This document shows positions 1-9,862 of a stretch of DNA of 18,500 nucleotides, piece after piece; the stretch's first letter is position 1; every line of letters begins with the position of its first letter. Origin of the DNA: Gloeopeniophorella convolvens (lineage: Eukaryota; Basidiomycota; Agaricomycetes; Russulales); the NCBI GenBank assembly GCA_022496205.1, contig WTXD01000199.1:1-18500 (forward strand), in the 5' to 3' direction. Under the pieces are notes generated by a model. The model saw nothing but the letters and a program-made list of their open reading frames with translations. It was not told where the DNA came from and did no database searches. A program made the translations under genes and the position numbers.

Positions 1-773
1 TTTGCCGCAGCCCCCCCGATCAAGGGAGCTGTTCCCGAAGCAAGAGCCCATGCTCTGAAAATGGTTCAGATAACATCAGAGAGAAGAATGTGTGTGGAGT
101 CCCTACATGGACAGAAAACCATTGAATTGCCCTCGATCGCGTAGCAGCACTAAGTCGGAAAGAATTATCAGAACCAGCGTACTGATGGCGCCGCAGCCAA
201 CGCCCTGCACCACTGAGATCACAGCAACTTAGTTTGTATTCACACGCAATATTGTAAGGCTATACTCACCCCTTCCGGCAATCAGCATGCTCATACTAGA
301 GGCCGCCCCGCAAATGGCGCTGCCGACTGCAAATAGCAGAATGGATAGTAGCATGATAGGCTTTCTGCCAAACACCTGGCCGCTCGCCGTCAGATAGAGA
401 AAAGGGACGAAATCAAAATATTGGTGCGTACCTGGGACATCGTGCTGAGAAATGGCACCGGGGCGGTTGAGCCCAACGTATAGGCCGATCCAACCCATAT
501 GAACTGTTGTCCATGAAGGTCGCTCACGATGACAGGAAGCACGGTGCCAATCGCAGTCTTAGGGAGGGGTTATTCAGGGCGCATGAAGGGCAGCGGCTAG
601 GGGCATACAAACTCCATGGAGGTCAAGAATATCCCAATGCATAATGACAATATGACTATCCAGAATTTTGCATCGCGAGGGCCCTGCTCTTCCGGAGGCG
701 GAACTTGAACGTCCTGGACGGACCCCGTCTTGGAAATGGAGTCAGATTCCTTATGGACTGCCTCTGTCGCCAT
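1..773 (-). CDS. MFS transporter, DHA2 (drug:H+ antiporter) type, 5' exons, 3' part off the window
   Basis: Spliced model on the minus strand: exons 609-773, 432-557, 270-375, 107-212 and 1-54; introns 558-608 (51 nt), 376-431 (56), 213-269 (57) and 55-106 (52), all GT-AG and in phase. The roughly 186 residues begin with a hydrophilic, acidic leader (about residues 1-34), then TM1 (FWIVILSLCIGIFLTSMEF), a stretch with FIWVGSAYTL, the motif A signature VFGRKP followed by TM3, and VQGVGCGAISTL, which is the DHA2 'RxxQGxGgg' region. The last exon reads AWALASGTAPLIGG, again DHA2-like. Family knowledge: plasma- or vacuolar-membrane proton-coupled efflux of drugs, toxins or siderophores; the substrate cannot be told. 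The start is the first in-frame ATG downstream of a TATA box and has no upstream in-frame alternative that fits. Intron 1 uses an AAG acceptor, the weakest junction. No break is seen in this part, so the gene may be functional. Confidence 0.88.
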
Positions 774-852
774 GCTTCGTAATTTGAAGGTGGGAAAAGG
801 GGGATAAGAGAGACGCAGGCGTGAAGGAGGGTTTGTGTATCAGTGTCCTCTG

Positions 853-858
853 TATATA
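853..858 (-). promoter_or_regulatory. TATA box of the MFS transporter gene
   Basis: TATATA on the minus strand, 80 nt upstream of the ATG at 773. It is followed towards the ATG by a pyrimidine-rich stretch (about 785-825), the usual arrangement of a fungal core promoter and short leader. The position is seen directly; the use as promoter is inferred. Confidence 0.55.
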
Positions 859-967
859 GTGCCAACAGAAGCATCCGTTGAGGGGACCACGCTCACCTGT
901 CAAATGGTGTCGCCACGACGGTTGGACTCTGCATCCTCCCTTGGGCAGACATTTGTTCTATATGGAA

Positions 968-992
968 CATCATGCATCATGCATCATGCATC
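968..992. repeat. Heptamer tandem repeat (CATCATG x3.5)
   Basis: Three exact copies of CATCATG at 968-974, 975-981 and 982-988, with a partial fourth copy. It lies about 200 nt upstream of the MFS start codon. A simple microsatellite; no function visible. Confidence 0.8.
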
Positions 993-1870
993 ACCAGCGT
1001 ATTCTGCCCCTCCAGCTTCTTTTCCATGATCATGGTAATGGAAGTGTTAGGACAGCCAACAGCCCTACAAGGAATCTTACGCGTGGGTGACCACTGACCA
1101 GTTGACGAGTCATACATCCCAAGTCGGCAACTAGTGTTCCAATTTAGGCAATGCCAGAAAGCCATCCCACGTTCGTACCTGTATAAAGACTGGGTTGTGT
1201 CTGGTTGCAGGGAAAGGGTTCATCGGATCGATCAGGAGCTCCGTGTTCAAATGTGTTCCTACGAAACTCCAAAGTGCGAACGATAGAGTAGCAGAGGAAG
1301 TATCGCGGCCGCGTCGAACGCTGTATACCGAGGACCCCTAGAAAGACCTATGCAACATTCGATGATGTGATGTCGTGGCGAGCATTAGGTGTTATATGTT
1401 GCAAGGCATAGTGCGAGGCCCGAGCGAGTGACCTGCCGCTGGGAAGGAGTCAATGAACTGGCAGGAGAAGAGTTGCCAAATTACAAGTAACCTGTGATAC
1501 CAGTCTGCATTATGATAGACCCCTAGTTCGACGGCAAGTCACATGGTACAGGCTGCGTTGAGCAGGATCCCGCGGAACAAGGGTTGACGTAATCGTGCGT
1601 CTGACTCTGGGAGACTACATTATGCCTCATTGAGGCCGTCGCGCGGTAATATGATCGCGCGCCGGTAGGGTAGAAGGTTACCGGGTCTTGGGAGCCGCAC
1701 GCAAAATGGCTACACTTCACAGTGAACCGGGCCCGAAAGAAGCTGAAAGAAGGTGTTGGGAGGATGCACAGAAGCGCGGGCACCGCGGGGTCCCGCATGA
1801 AGGTGCATGGTCATCGATCACATGAGGCGCCCCGGCGTTCAAACGTTTAGCATTTATCTGCCTTATTTGC

Positions 1871-1900
1871 CTGTGTGTACATGTGTGTACATGCATGTAC
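1871..1900. repeat. 10-bp imperfect tandem repeat, three copies
   Basis: CTGTGTGTAC, ATGTGTGTAC and ATGCATGTAC follow each other without a gap, giving an alternating purine/pyrimidine TG/AC-rich run. Copies differ at one to three positions. Simple sequence; no role visible. Confidence 0.7.
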
Positions 1901-2519
1901 GCGTGCTGCCGCACCACTGTGACTCAGGCCGCCGCCAGTGGTGACTAACTTACTGCCACTGGTTACTGTCAGTGCCGCACGCCGGTTGTGGCGACGGCAC
2001 CCAGTCCCACCAACATATAGCTACTATACAGCTTGGATACTATCTGATCTGGAGGAGCCAGCAGAAACTGTACTGTTCTCTTCATTCAATAACGTCACTT
2101 CTTCTTGTGCCGAGATCGCGTCATCAGGACAGGTCCTCACGAGCACTTTTCAAGCCGCATGGCACCGTGGGTTCTCACCAGAAGAAACGTCGACAGGCCA
2201 GCATCATACAACTCATCGAGGGTTATTGCCCTGGAACTGTACCGTTGTAGGGGCTTCTTTAGATCGCAGGTTCGAAAGAGCACTAGCAGATCGTGTTGTT
2301 GGCAGCCATGATGTCTAATCACTCATGAGTCGCGTGCGGCGGGCGGTTTCTCGTTTACAACGTCCTAGGGCTGATTTCAAAGATAGGGATATAGTTCGTA
2401 GGTTCGGGTTCCACTCCAGCTCTAGAAGAGGTATTTAATGACGAGATTTGACCAGGGTTCACCACTTCAGCCTATACTCCTTTCATTCTGCTGTTCTTCA
2501 CCTCATCTGCAGAACCAAT

Positions 2520-3871
2520 ATGACCCCAGGGGATGCCATCCTTAACAGGGTTGTCGGGGCACAATACGTCACAGGTTCGCTTCTGACCCTGTCCCTAAAC
2601 ATAGTGCTGTTGACCAACAACTCATCCTGTTGCACGCGGTAGCCATCGGCATGGCCGTCTTGTACTACGATCATCTTCTCAACCTGTCCGACGAGGTGAA
2701 ATTCATATGGACACAACCTATCACGAAGATGAGGGTGCTCTTCGTCTCCCACCGGTACATAGCAGACATCGCATACCTGTATTTTTTCTTGGGCATGTAT
2801 TTGGACACATTGTGTCACTGTACTGCATGCTGACTTCTGGTGCTCGGCTCTGACAGGATTTGGAGGGCTGATAAGGGATTCTGGCTTCATCGTATGTGAT
2901 TTCCTCGATATGGCATTCATAAAGTGAACTGCCCCCTTTATTTGTGGGTGCACACGTGCGTCTATCTAATGTTCGCTTGACACCCGACATCTAGATGCAA
3001 GGCCCAAGTGATACTGCTAACCATCACCGGCGGGTGGTCATTCATCATTGGCAACTGTAAGCCATTTTATTAGCAGTCGTTGAGACAATAACTGTCACGA
3101 ACTGTACTATACATTTTCTTTTTCTTCTTTACCGTGACTGTACGATACGAGTTCCGGTCCGACTCCACGACTCGGGGACGCTTATCTTTCACTCGTCATA
3201 CAATTCCTCCATTTCTCTTGACGCGCCCCTTATGCTATTGGACCCCTACTGTACTTCTACCTAGGAGACCCACCTTGAGTCCGTTCTGACTCGGTATGAC
3301 TCGATACTAGGACATTATGTAAACCGTTATCCTTGTAGTACTTAAGGCGTAGCAGTTGTACTCTAAGGCCTTAAGCCTGTTCTCCTTTGTCAATCGACGA
3401 GGTTATCAGGGAATCCGCGTGAGGGACTTGTTCGCCCAAGCATCGCGAGGTCTTCAGCTTTGAACTCGACGTATCGGAGGCCGATTGCCTCCAAGCTTCA
3501 GACATCACGTCTTACCCAGGATCTCGTGCACACTCGCGTGCACCTTCGAGGACCGGCTCACATCGAGACCGAGTTACCAAACCTCGCTCGTCTCAGCCCT
3601 CGCCAGCTCCGCTTGCGCCGGCTCAGGCCGTGACAATAACGCTTAATTCCTGTCAGATATGATGACTGTTAGACTGTATGGTCTATGGGATCACCACAAG
3701 CTCATTTTCCGGGCTCTTCTGCTGGGGGTATTACTAAGCGACGTCGCGATGATTATTAGTCTAGCTTTTGGTGGCGTTTCTCTGGCTTGTTTGTATCATT
3801 TCTTGTCTCAAGCGAAGCACGTTGATATCCTGAGTCCAGCTAGAGATGTGGACCGAGGGGAGTTGCTATAG
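2520..3871 (+). CDS. DUF6533 family membrane protein, interrupted in an intron by a solo LTR, 3' part apparently missing
   Basis: Exon 1 is 2520-2574, intron 2575-2642 (68 nt), exon 2 2643-2796, intron 2797-2856 (60 nt, CTGAC branch motif). A later exon ends with 2995-3056, and an intron at 3057-3656 leads to an exon from 3657 to the stop at 3871. Exons 1-2 give the DUF6533 hallmark: AIGMAVLYYDHLLNLSDEV, then KFIW, then LF..HRY (residues about 19-57). The exon at 2995 encodes CKAQVILLTITGGWSFIIGN. The exon at 3657 starts Y-MMTVRLYGLWDHHKLIF, matching the family's 'LRvyALY' helix; the join is in phase. How 2857-2994 is spliced is unresolved. The 600-nt intron holds the solo LTR. The product would be roughly 175-200 residues against about 300 or more for the family, and no C-terminal part was found downstream, so it may be truncated. 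Function of the family is unknown; these are multipass fungal membrane proteins. Confidence 0.75.
3088..3092. repeat. Target-site duplication ATAAC, left copy
   Basis: Identical to 3636-3640 on the other side of the solo LTR. Both copies lie within one intron of the DUF6533 gene. Confidence 0.93.
3093..3635. repeat. Solo LTR (Ty3/gypsy-like), complete, with target-site duplication
   Basis: 543 bp starting TGTCACGAAC and ending GCCGTGACA, so the termini form a 7-bp inverted repeat TGTCACG/CGTGACA. It is flanked by a perfect 5-bp direct repeat ATAAC at 3088-3092 and 3636-3640, the target duplication length of Ty3/gypsy integrases. No coding part remains, so it is a solo LTR left by recombination between two LTRs. 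Orientation could not be decided: there is no clear TATA box on either strand. Outside the first ten bases it does not resemble the 943-bp LTR at 13489, so it is a different family with the same kind of ends. Confidence 0.93.
3636..3640. repeat. Target-site duplication ATAAC, right copy
   Basis: Right partner of 3088-3092. The intron's remaining 3' end and acceptor TGTCAG follow at once (to 3656). Confidence 0.93.
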
Positions 3872-4497
3872 TCGCCAGGGGTGATGGGATGAGGATTGGG
3901 TGGTCGGATGAGCAATAGGATGAGCTAGTGACTGCAAGGATCTGCTCGAAAACGCAAGGAAAGGACCCGAACTCGCAGGAACACAACCTGAAGCTGACCC
4001 GAAGGTCCTGGAAGGCCTCGGGCCCTCCAGAGAGTGAGGGAGAGTCTCTGAACGCGACGCAGACCCGAAATGAGATGGGAGCACCGGGAAAAGGAAGCTT
4101 TTTGATCCAAAACACTACAGGATGCAGTACTACTGACTACATGGGAACCCAAAGCCAAATCCGGTAGGTACAAGGGTTTCCTGCGACCCGAAAGTGTAAA
4201 GGAACCAGGAAAGAAAAGGAAGTAAAGGGAACTGCAATATACAAACATACAAGCTCGCATCTGCGCTCAAGGGCAGTCTGGGGTCACATCCTTTGCTACC
4301 CAGCTCAACCCGATCGCTTCGCAGGGCAAAATACCCAGATCCGAGGTTTCCGAGCGTAGAGACCGCTGGACCCTAACAACGTCATGCAACTGTTGAGACG
4401 GACAGGACTCAGGACAGGAAGGACGTCTCTGATTAGATTAGATAAGGGACTCGGTGATCTGCGAGCTATCTGATCTACAATGTATATGACATCATTA
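3872..4497. other. Non-coding stretch with repeated ACCCGA motifs
   Basis: No gene recognised on either strand. The hexamer ACCCGA recurs near 3966, 3998, 4064, 4186 and 4308 on the plus strand. It might be decayed repeat DNA or the lost 3' end of the DUF6533 gene, but no DUF6533-like helix was found in any frame. Confidence 0.35.
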
Positions 4498-4560
4498 TGT
4501 TCTAGCCCCTAAGGCTGTACCTACTTTCGTTCCTGTTCTAGATTCTTCCGGGCTCTTTCA

Positions 4561-4622
4561 TGACCCACATGCAGTTCCGGGTTGACCCACCTGCAGTTCC
4601 GGTCGACCCACTTTAGTTCCGC
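4561..4622 (+). repeat. Three tandem copies of a 21-22 bp unit in an LTR-like promoter region
   Basis: Units start with GACCCAC at 4562 and 4584 and GACCCAC again at 4605; each is followed by a GCAGTTCCGG-type core (the third has TTAGTTCCG). Just downstream TTATCACATG occurs twice (about 4640-4670). Direct repeats upstream of a TATA box are typical of an LTR U3 enhancer. Confidence 0.7.
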
Positions 4623-4690
4623 TTTCACATGGGTCTCTGGTTATCACATGTTGCTGTTGTTTATCACATGCAAACCACACTCCTTTTGTG

Positions 4691-4699
4691 TATATAAAG
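4691..4699 (+). promoter_or_regulatory. TATA box of an LTR-like promoter
   Basis: TATATAAAG on the plus strand, preceded by the U3-like tandem repeats at 4561-4622 and followed by a pyrimidine-rich, repeat-bearing R/U5-like segment. No open reading frame follows, as expected for an LTR remnant. LTR ends (TG...CA with duplication) were not found, so the element may be truncated. Confidence 0.45.
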
Positions 4700-4725
4700 G
4701 ACGCTGTTTTCACCCTTGTAGCCTC

Positions 4726-4886
4726 AGTCTGTTGACTTCACTGACTGAGGCAAGTACTTTACTTCCGGAACTTCCGGACTTGCGCTTACCTAGTTACTTT
4801 AGCTTTGCTCTTGCTTGCCTAGGTATTGCGCCAATGACATTTAGTCTGTTGACTTCACTGACTGAGCTTTGCTCTTGCTTGCCTAG
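4726..4886 (+). repeat. Interleaved direct repeats of 24 and 22 bp
   Basis: A 24-bp sequence beginning AGTCTGTTGACTTCACTG is present exactly at 4726-4749 and 4843-4866 (offset 117). A 22-bp sequence beginning AGCTTTGCTCTTGCTTGCCT is present exactly at 4801-4822 and 4865-4886 (offset 64). The second copies abut, the first copies are 51 bp apart, so one simple tandem duplication does not explain it. A tandem ACTTCCGGA pair lies between. Confidence 0.85.
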
Positions 4887-4899
4887 TTGGCACCCTGTT

Positions 4900-5880
4900 T
4901 CTGCTGCGCTTCAACAGCAACCTCACGTTCTTCTCTAGCTCAAACCGTCTTCGAGAACGAGGTTTTCCACAGTTGCCTCATCGTGAGAGTCCCTAAAGGT
5001 GCCGTCGGTGTCTGGGGATCTCAGGTAATCATATTGTCACTTCCGGCTTAAACCTACTAGACACTACTGCCATAGGTGGCTTTCGACTTTTTCGTCCTTG
5101 TCATGACAGTTGTGAATGCGGCTCAATGCTCGAGGCCAACACACGTTAAGCTCATCTCCGAGCTCAAGAGAGACGGGATTATATCTTTTGTCGTGCGTAT
5201 TCCACATTCTCATTTCCCGTAAATCTATCTCATCGTGGTTGATCGTGATCCAGATCCTTTTCCGTTGGTGCCTCTGTCCTTCTTATTGTATGGGCCTCTA
5301 ATTCTTGCCTATGAAAGTCTTGCGCCTTTGGGGTCTTGTCGTTAGCATCATGGTCGACGTGAGTTTTGAAAGCACTACGTCGTCACGCGTACTGGAGCAC
5401 TCACTTCTGGCACTTTAGCCTGCTTTCTTTCAAATGCCCCTAATGTACGTATGGACTGATACTTTCAGGGGTTTTGCGTATCTGACACTTTCGCGGCTAG
5501 GTTCGCCTTCTCACTGGTTACAGTCATGGTATCTCGATTACTCTTGCGCATGGAGAAGTTAACGTACAAAGCCTTGACTGGAGGTCCAGTGCGCCTAATT
5601 GATTGGCAAAGAGAATGTCACGAGATGGATTCCAGAACGTAGTTGATGATGACTCGCTGGCTCACATCTCGGAGGATATTAGATCCGGCTTAGATCGTTG
5701 TACCTCATGAAATATTGATATCAACTATACAGAATACTAAAAGTGCTACGAGCCGGACATACACCCCTCCTCCTCGGAAGTTCATGGTGTCTGCTTGACC
5801 GCATGGAAGTGTAGTTCATCGGAATACCTTATAGGACCCCGTCGCAAAACGCAACAGCGGTGATGCGGTTGTACCACCCC
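4900..5880. other. Region without a recognised gene
   Basis: Only short frames without family resemblance. It may hold the rest of the LTR-like element from 4.5 kb, but no primer-binding site, PPT or gag-like stretch was found. Confidence 0.35.
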
Positions 5881-6600
5881 TAGGCGCGGGGAACCCGGAT
5901 GCGGGCCCCTTGGCCCGCGAACGCGTCGGGTCGGGTTGGGTTGGATCAGGATCAGGTGCGAGCCTTCGGGTTGTGTTTGCGGTACTATAACTTTGCGTGC
6001 GGATAGTATGCGTTGACCTTCTCAAGGAAACCAGATAGATTACAGCCCACAACGACCATGTACACCCTTCCGATCCCTAGCCTTTACATTCCTTACTTTA
6101 CATTCCTTTCTGACGCGGGTCCGAGCGATTCGGCGCGTCTTAGCGCAGTTTGTTTACTTGTTTTGTTTTATATTGCTACCCGAGGGAGGCGTTGCCTCGG
6201 GTGCATCGCATAAGCTTCGCGTCTCAGCGTCCGGGCCCCGGGTATGCCCGGGTTACTTATACTCTCATCCGAATACACATCGGGCAGCTTCGGCTTACCC
6301 CCAGCGTTTCCCTCTCGTTCTTGCGGTGCGGTCTGTGGTGCGGTCTTGCGGTTTGTGTGCGGTCTTGTGTCCTTGCGGCTTGCGTCTTGCGTCCCTTCGT
6401 TCCTTTCTAGTCACTCGTTTGTTTGCGGATTCCCGGATCAGCACCGGATTGATATCGCAGGTCCCGCCGACGCGCCTGGGTGCTTCTCTAGTCCTTCCCT
6501 TATCATCCTACACGTTCCCTTGACTTCCTAACGCTACCCCCGAACTCTCTCTTCTGCATCTCCGCTGCTTGGCTGCTCAAGCAGGCTATCAGCGGGAAGC
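5881..6600. other. GC-rich, hairpin-rich segment, no gene
   Basis: Perfect inverted repeats: GCGGGCC 5901-5907 with GGCCCGC 5912-5918; ACCCGAGG 6178-6185 with CCTCGGGT 6195-6202; a CCCGGG pair at 6237-6242 and 6247-6252; CTGCTTG 6565-6571 with CAAGCAG 6578-6584. Around 6300-6400 runs of GCGGT and CTTGCG recur. The composition differs from neighbouring DNA. It could be part of a non-autonomous element or a structured RNA; nothing matches a known RNA gene I could recognise. Confidence 0.4.
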
Positions 6601-7925
6601 GAGGAGGCTCATGTCTAGCCTAATTGACTGAAAACTTAGAAAGGCGTGTGTATGACGCTGGTTCCTGTCAGAGTGCTCGGTTAACCCAAGTAGTCAGGGA
6701 GCGCAAAACCTAGTGACGGACACGGGGATGACGTTTGGAGCGATGTACGGTTCACAATGTTAGTTTGGTTGCAACGTGTGACACAAGACCGGGGACCAGG
6801 AAACCACCACATGTAAGCCTCATAAAATGTGCCGCAGTGTGAAAATCATCATGAGTAAATCTGCCCAGATCCAGCCAAACCTTTAACCTCATCACCACAG
6901 TGTGAATATTTCCGTGACTCAAGACCGGATGGTGTCACCCATCGAGGTAAGGAGGGATGAATCTGTTTGTCTACACAGTCGTGTGTCAAACGGTAAGGAA
7001 CAAAAGAGTGTACGCTACGACTAATCTATGTCCGATATCCTTATCAGGTTATCACTGTCCGACGATCATGATTTCAACACACAGGCCCACGCCAAACCGG
7101 TAAGGTCGAGGTCATCTGGCACCCACAACTGATGGTGACAAGTTGTAACTGTAAGGATGACGCGTGCGTTGCGTGCATGCGCAGTGCTGCCGAACTGTCT
7201 CTGACGATGCATCCGATCCAGGATTCCGTGCATGACTCTTCATCGTCCGTCGTCTGCATCAAGTATACACAGAGTACACGCTCCCCGTTATCTACCACTT
7301 TCATTTGTGTCCACCGTACTTTCGGCTCTGTACCTTGTGTGGGCTGCCTATCTCAGGCAAAGACTCCTGTATTCTCTGCTGCACAGTGCAATGTAACACT
7401 CTGCTCGAGTAGTTCTCGAAATCTCCGGTTTGATTCCCATGTCCCTGTATTCCTGCCGACCCATGCATTGCACCCGTGCCAGTCTGTCTCGAGATCTCAT
7501 GCGCACGTCCCGTGTTCTTGCTGACTTGATTCCCACACCGTTCTCACCCTTGTCTCATTTACGACCCCCCCCCCCCTCAAGACGACATTCGGACCAATAC
7601 CAAATCTCTCGTAACGGTCCACCGCTGATTGATGCTTGTGATCACGATCCGGATACGGGATATCAGATGAGGGCCCCGCTAGCTGGGAAAGCTCTGTGAT
7701 CCAATCTTTTTGTTGCTGACTATCGCCGAGTTATTGGATAAATATATCTGAGAACCGTTGGCTGACCCATTACGAGTACTTACGCCTACAGCCATGATCA
7801 AATGATTCGATGAGAAAGAATACAATTGACACCGCGCCAAACTGGCCAACCCTGGTAAAACCTTGGGCACCGCAAGTTTCTTGAGCGGTTTTTGTCGACA
7901 ACATGCATATAATACCCAACGCAGC
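6601..7925. other. Region without a supported gene
   Basis: Downstream of the DUF6534 gene (minus strand). It contains a 12-nt C run at 7565-7576. Several short open frames exist on both strands, none with a recognisable domain. A two-exon minus-strand reading (7784-7795 plus 7497-7715) is possible but unsupported. Confidence 0.35.
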
Positions 7926-7986
7926 CTACTTGGTGTTGGTGAGGTCAATGATGTGAGTGCTTTCCCTCCGCGGGCCCACTTTGGCT

Positions 7987-9804
7987 TCAATGGCTAACGA
8001 TTGGATTAAACCAGGCGCAATCAAAGCTATGTGTCACGCACCGAGATTGGCCGAGCGAAGACATTGATACGTGAGAGCTATAAAGCTTTCCTCGAACATG
8101 CTCCCTGGAATTCAAGCTGTGAGGCATGTTAGGAAGTGTCAAGATCAAGATAAGTGTAGAAGCTGGCCTACATCGCCATGAAAGAGCAGAAAAACAGCTT
8201 CGTCTGAACAAGGAAAGGTGTCCAAATGAGCGTTCGAGGCAACTTGATGAGCTATGGTGCGATCAGTGCCGGCCACCATTGTCGCGGTAGGCGGCACGCA
8301 ACGGCAACCTACGCAAATTATGGCAGCTATGGTACAGATCCTATGTGAGGTAAATGAGGAGCAACCAAGGATGCGTATCAGATAATAACATATTGAGAGC
8401 GCCACAGTTGATAGAATAGAAGATCAGCGTATTCAAAGCCGAGTTCGTTCTAAGGGAACCCAGAGGTTACACGAGTACAGAGGGAACAAAAAAGGTACGC
8501 GACATGCACTGCCTGATAGGCCCACGACCCCTCGCAAGGTAGAAGACCATGCCGAACGTAATGAGTATGTCAACGAGGATTCCAAAGGAGAAGCAAGTGA
8601 TGATGTGACGCTGCAGACCATGACAAGGATAAGTATTCGGGCAACTCCCTCAAGATGATTGTAAACAGTAAATTGCCATTGACAGCTTGGTGGACGGTGT
8701 CATCCACAGTGCGGTGGGGTTGCAACCTGTGAATAACTTTCATCCAGGAGCGTTTCGCAGGTTGAGACTGGACAAACCATTGTATGCTATATACTGGGGA
8801 AGGATTGCACAAGCAAATGAGTGCAACTCTGTTGGAGATCCCAACCATTCGTACCCATTGCAAAAGCTGGATGAAGAAGTTTCACTACGATCGAGGACCG
8901 AATCCAAGACCAGCTCACTGAACGATATGATAGAGGAAATGGCCTGTGATGGTATGGAGATGATTATATTGACTCAAGACTTCAGAAGATGTACGATCGC
9001 GACGGGTATGAATTTTGCCTTTTGGCTCACTGCCATAGTATCAGATCGGTTTGGCGGACAACATATCTGAAGATGCAACACGACGAACCCATGTAGATGC
9101 GGTGAGCAAAAAACCTGCCGGTACTGGTCAGATTAAAACCGCCTCCTTCACATGCACTCACTGTTGAATAGACATATTGTGGATGGCTTGCGGGAGGTGA
9201 TCAATCCCTCGGCCAGTACGTTACATACTTGGCAAAGGAGGCCTACTAGTTACAATTCCATAAACCTTGAAACTATGTGTTAACGCAAAATATTGAGAAT
9301 ATGGTGGATGCTACGCACTCCATAGCTCCTGTACCAACGCATTGAAAAGCTCGAAGAATGAGATAGATGAGAAGCGCACCAAGGATAGTACACATCTGCA
9401 AAGAGGTTGCCAAAATTCGTCACAAAATAAGTGTAGGTGAGGTGCGAAAAAAAGATAAGACTTGTTGTATCAGCTGCTCTGGTACCAGCATTAGATCAGC
9501 TATTCAACACATCGCCCAGGATGGCTTACAGGAGGAAGGCAACCTTTGATGGAGGACAGAACCATCAGAAATTATGCACACACAGATACGCAAAGAAACC
9601 CACCATTAACTTCAGTTCTATCCCATCTCTGAGGGAGTACGTTGTGTAGTAGGTGAAGGACTGCCACAGATTCGCCCCGTACACTCTACAGCACAAAGGT
9701 AATCAACAGCATGCGCCTCAAGAAGATTGCACTCACGTGGACATAAAAATGCTGGCGAGCATTCCGACCCCGAATATATCATTCAGCAGAACGAGCACCG
9801 TCAT
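7987..9804 (-). CDS. DUF6534 family seven-transmembrane protein, multi-exon
   Basis: Exons solved on the minus strand: 9737-9804 (ATG), 9604-9685, 9530-9543 (14 nt), 9380-9478, an exon ending at 9162, 9089-9114, 8981-9029, an exon ending at 8510, 8390-8449, 8313-8340, 8172-8251 and 7987-8116 (stop). Introns are 47-61 nt where solved. Key stretches: VYGANLWQSFTYYTTY and LKLMVAFLLAADTT (about residues 24-60), TYTYFVTNFGN, IQQFFAHRIYMVSQKAKFIP, then the DUF6534 domain with GILVDILITFGMVFYLARGR, TNSALNTLIFYSINCGALN, LPRTLIWTPF and SFMAILNSREHVR. All solved joins keep phase and restore the family pattern, so the gene may be intact. Two stretches (9163-9379 and about 8600-8980) are not resolved. 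An extra last intron could move the stop to 7926. Function of the family is unknown; some resemble receptors by topology. Confidence 0.85.
9530..9543 (-). other. 14-nt micro-exon of the DUF6534 gene
   Basis: Encodes VAFL plus two bases, between a 60-nt intron (9544-9603) and a 51-nt intron with donor GTAAGC (9479-9529). Skipping it would shift the frame and remove the VAFL residues that continue the KLM-VAFL motif of the family. Confidence 0.65.
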
Positions 9805-9854
9805 AGCGTAGTAAAGGGGAAGCAGAGACAAGGGGGACTCGACATGGCACAAGG

Positions 9855-9862
9855 CTTATATT
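9855..9862 (-). promoter_or_regulatory. TATA-like box of the DUF6534 gene
   Basis: AATATAAG on the minus strand, about 50-58 nt before the ATG at 9804. It is followed by a pyrimidine-rich stretch (about 9808-9836) leading into the start codon. Position is seen; use is inferred. Confidence 0.45.

Larger units (their letters stand above)
874..2519. other. Intergenic region between the MFS and DUF6533 genes
   Basis: The two flanking genes diverge, so this 1.6-kb stretch should hold both promoters. Both strands carry only short open frames without recognisable domains or consistent splice joins. It contains the heptamer repeat at 968 and a 10-bp repeat at 1871-1900 (CTGTGTGTAC, ATGTGTGTAC, ATGCATGTAC). 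A TATA-like TATTTAA at 2432-2438 lies about 85 nt before the DUF6533 start codon. I see no gene here. Confidence 0.5.

Noticed and set aside
1078..1100. GTGGGTGACCACT, resembling the 3' part of 5S rRNA
   Set aside because: The match does not extend to the rest of 5S rRNA.
2395..2425. tRNA B-box-like GGTTCGGGTTCC
   Set aside because: No A-box and no cloverleaf could be built around it.
2498..2953. 151-codon open frame on the minus strand
   Set aside because: It lies antisense to the spliced DUF6533 exons, whose residues match a known family and whose introns keep phase.
4498..4930. LTR boundaries starting at TGTTCTAG (4498 or 4534)
   Set aside because: No CA end with a matching 5-bp duplication was found; the best pair is off by one base.
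7497..7795. Two-exon minus-strand frame starting MAVG with donor GTAAGT
   Set aside because: Good donor only; no recognised protein and it runs through a 12-nt G run that is prone to length error.
8687..9070. 127-codon open frame on the plus strand
   Set aside because: Antisense to the DUF6534 gene; no domain recognised and the opposite strand carries the family motifs.
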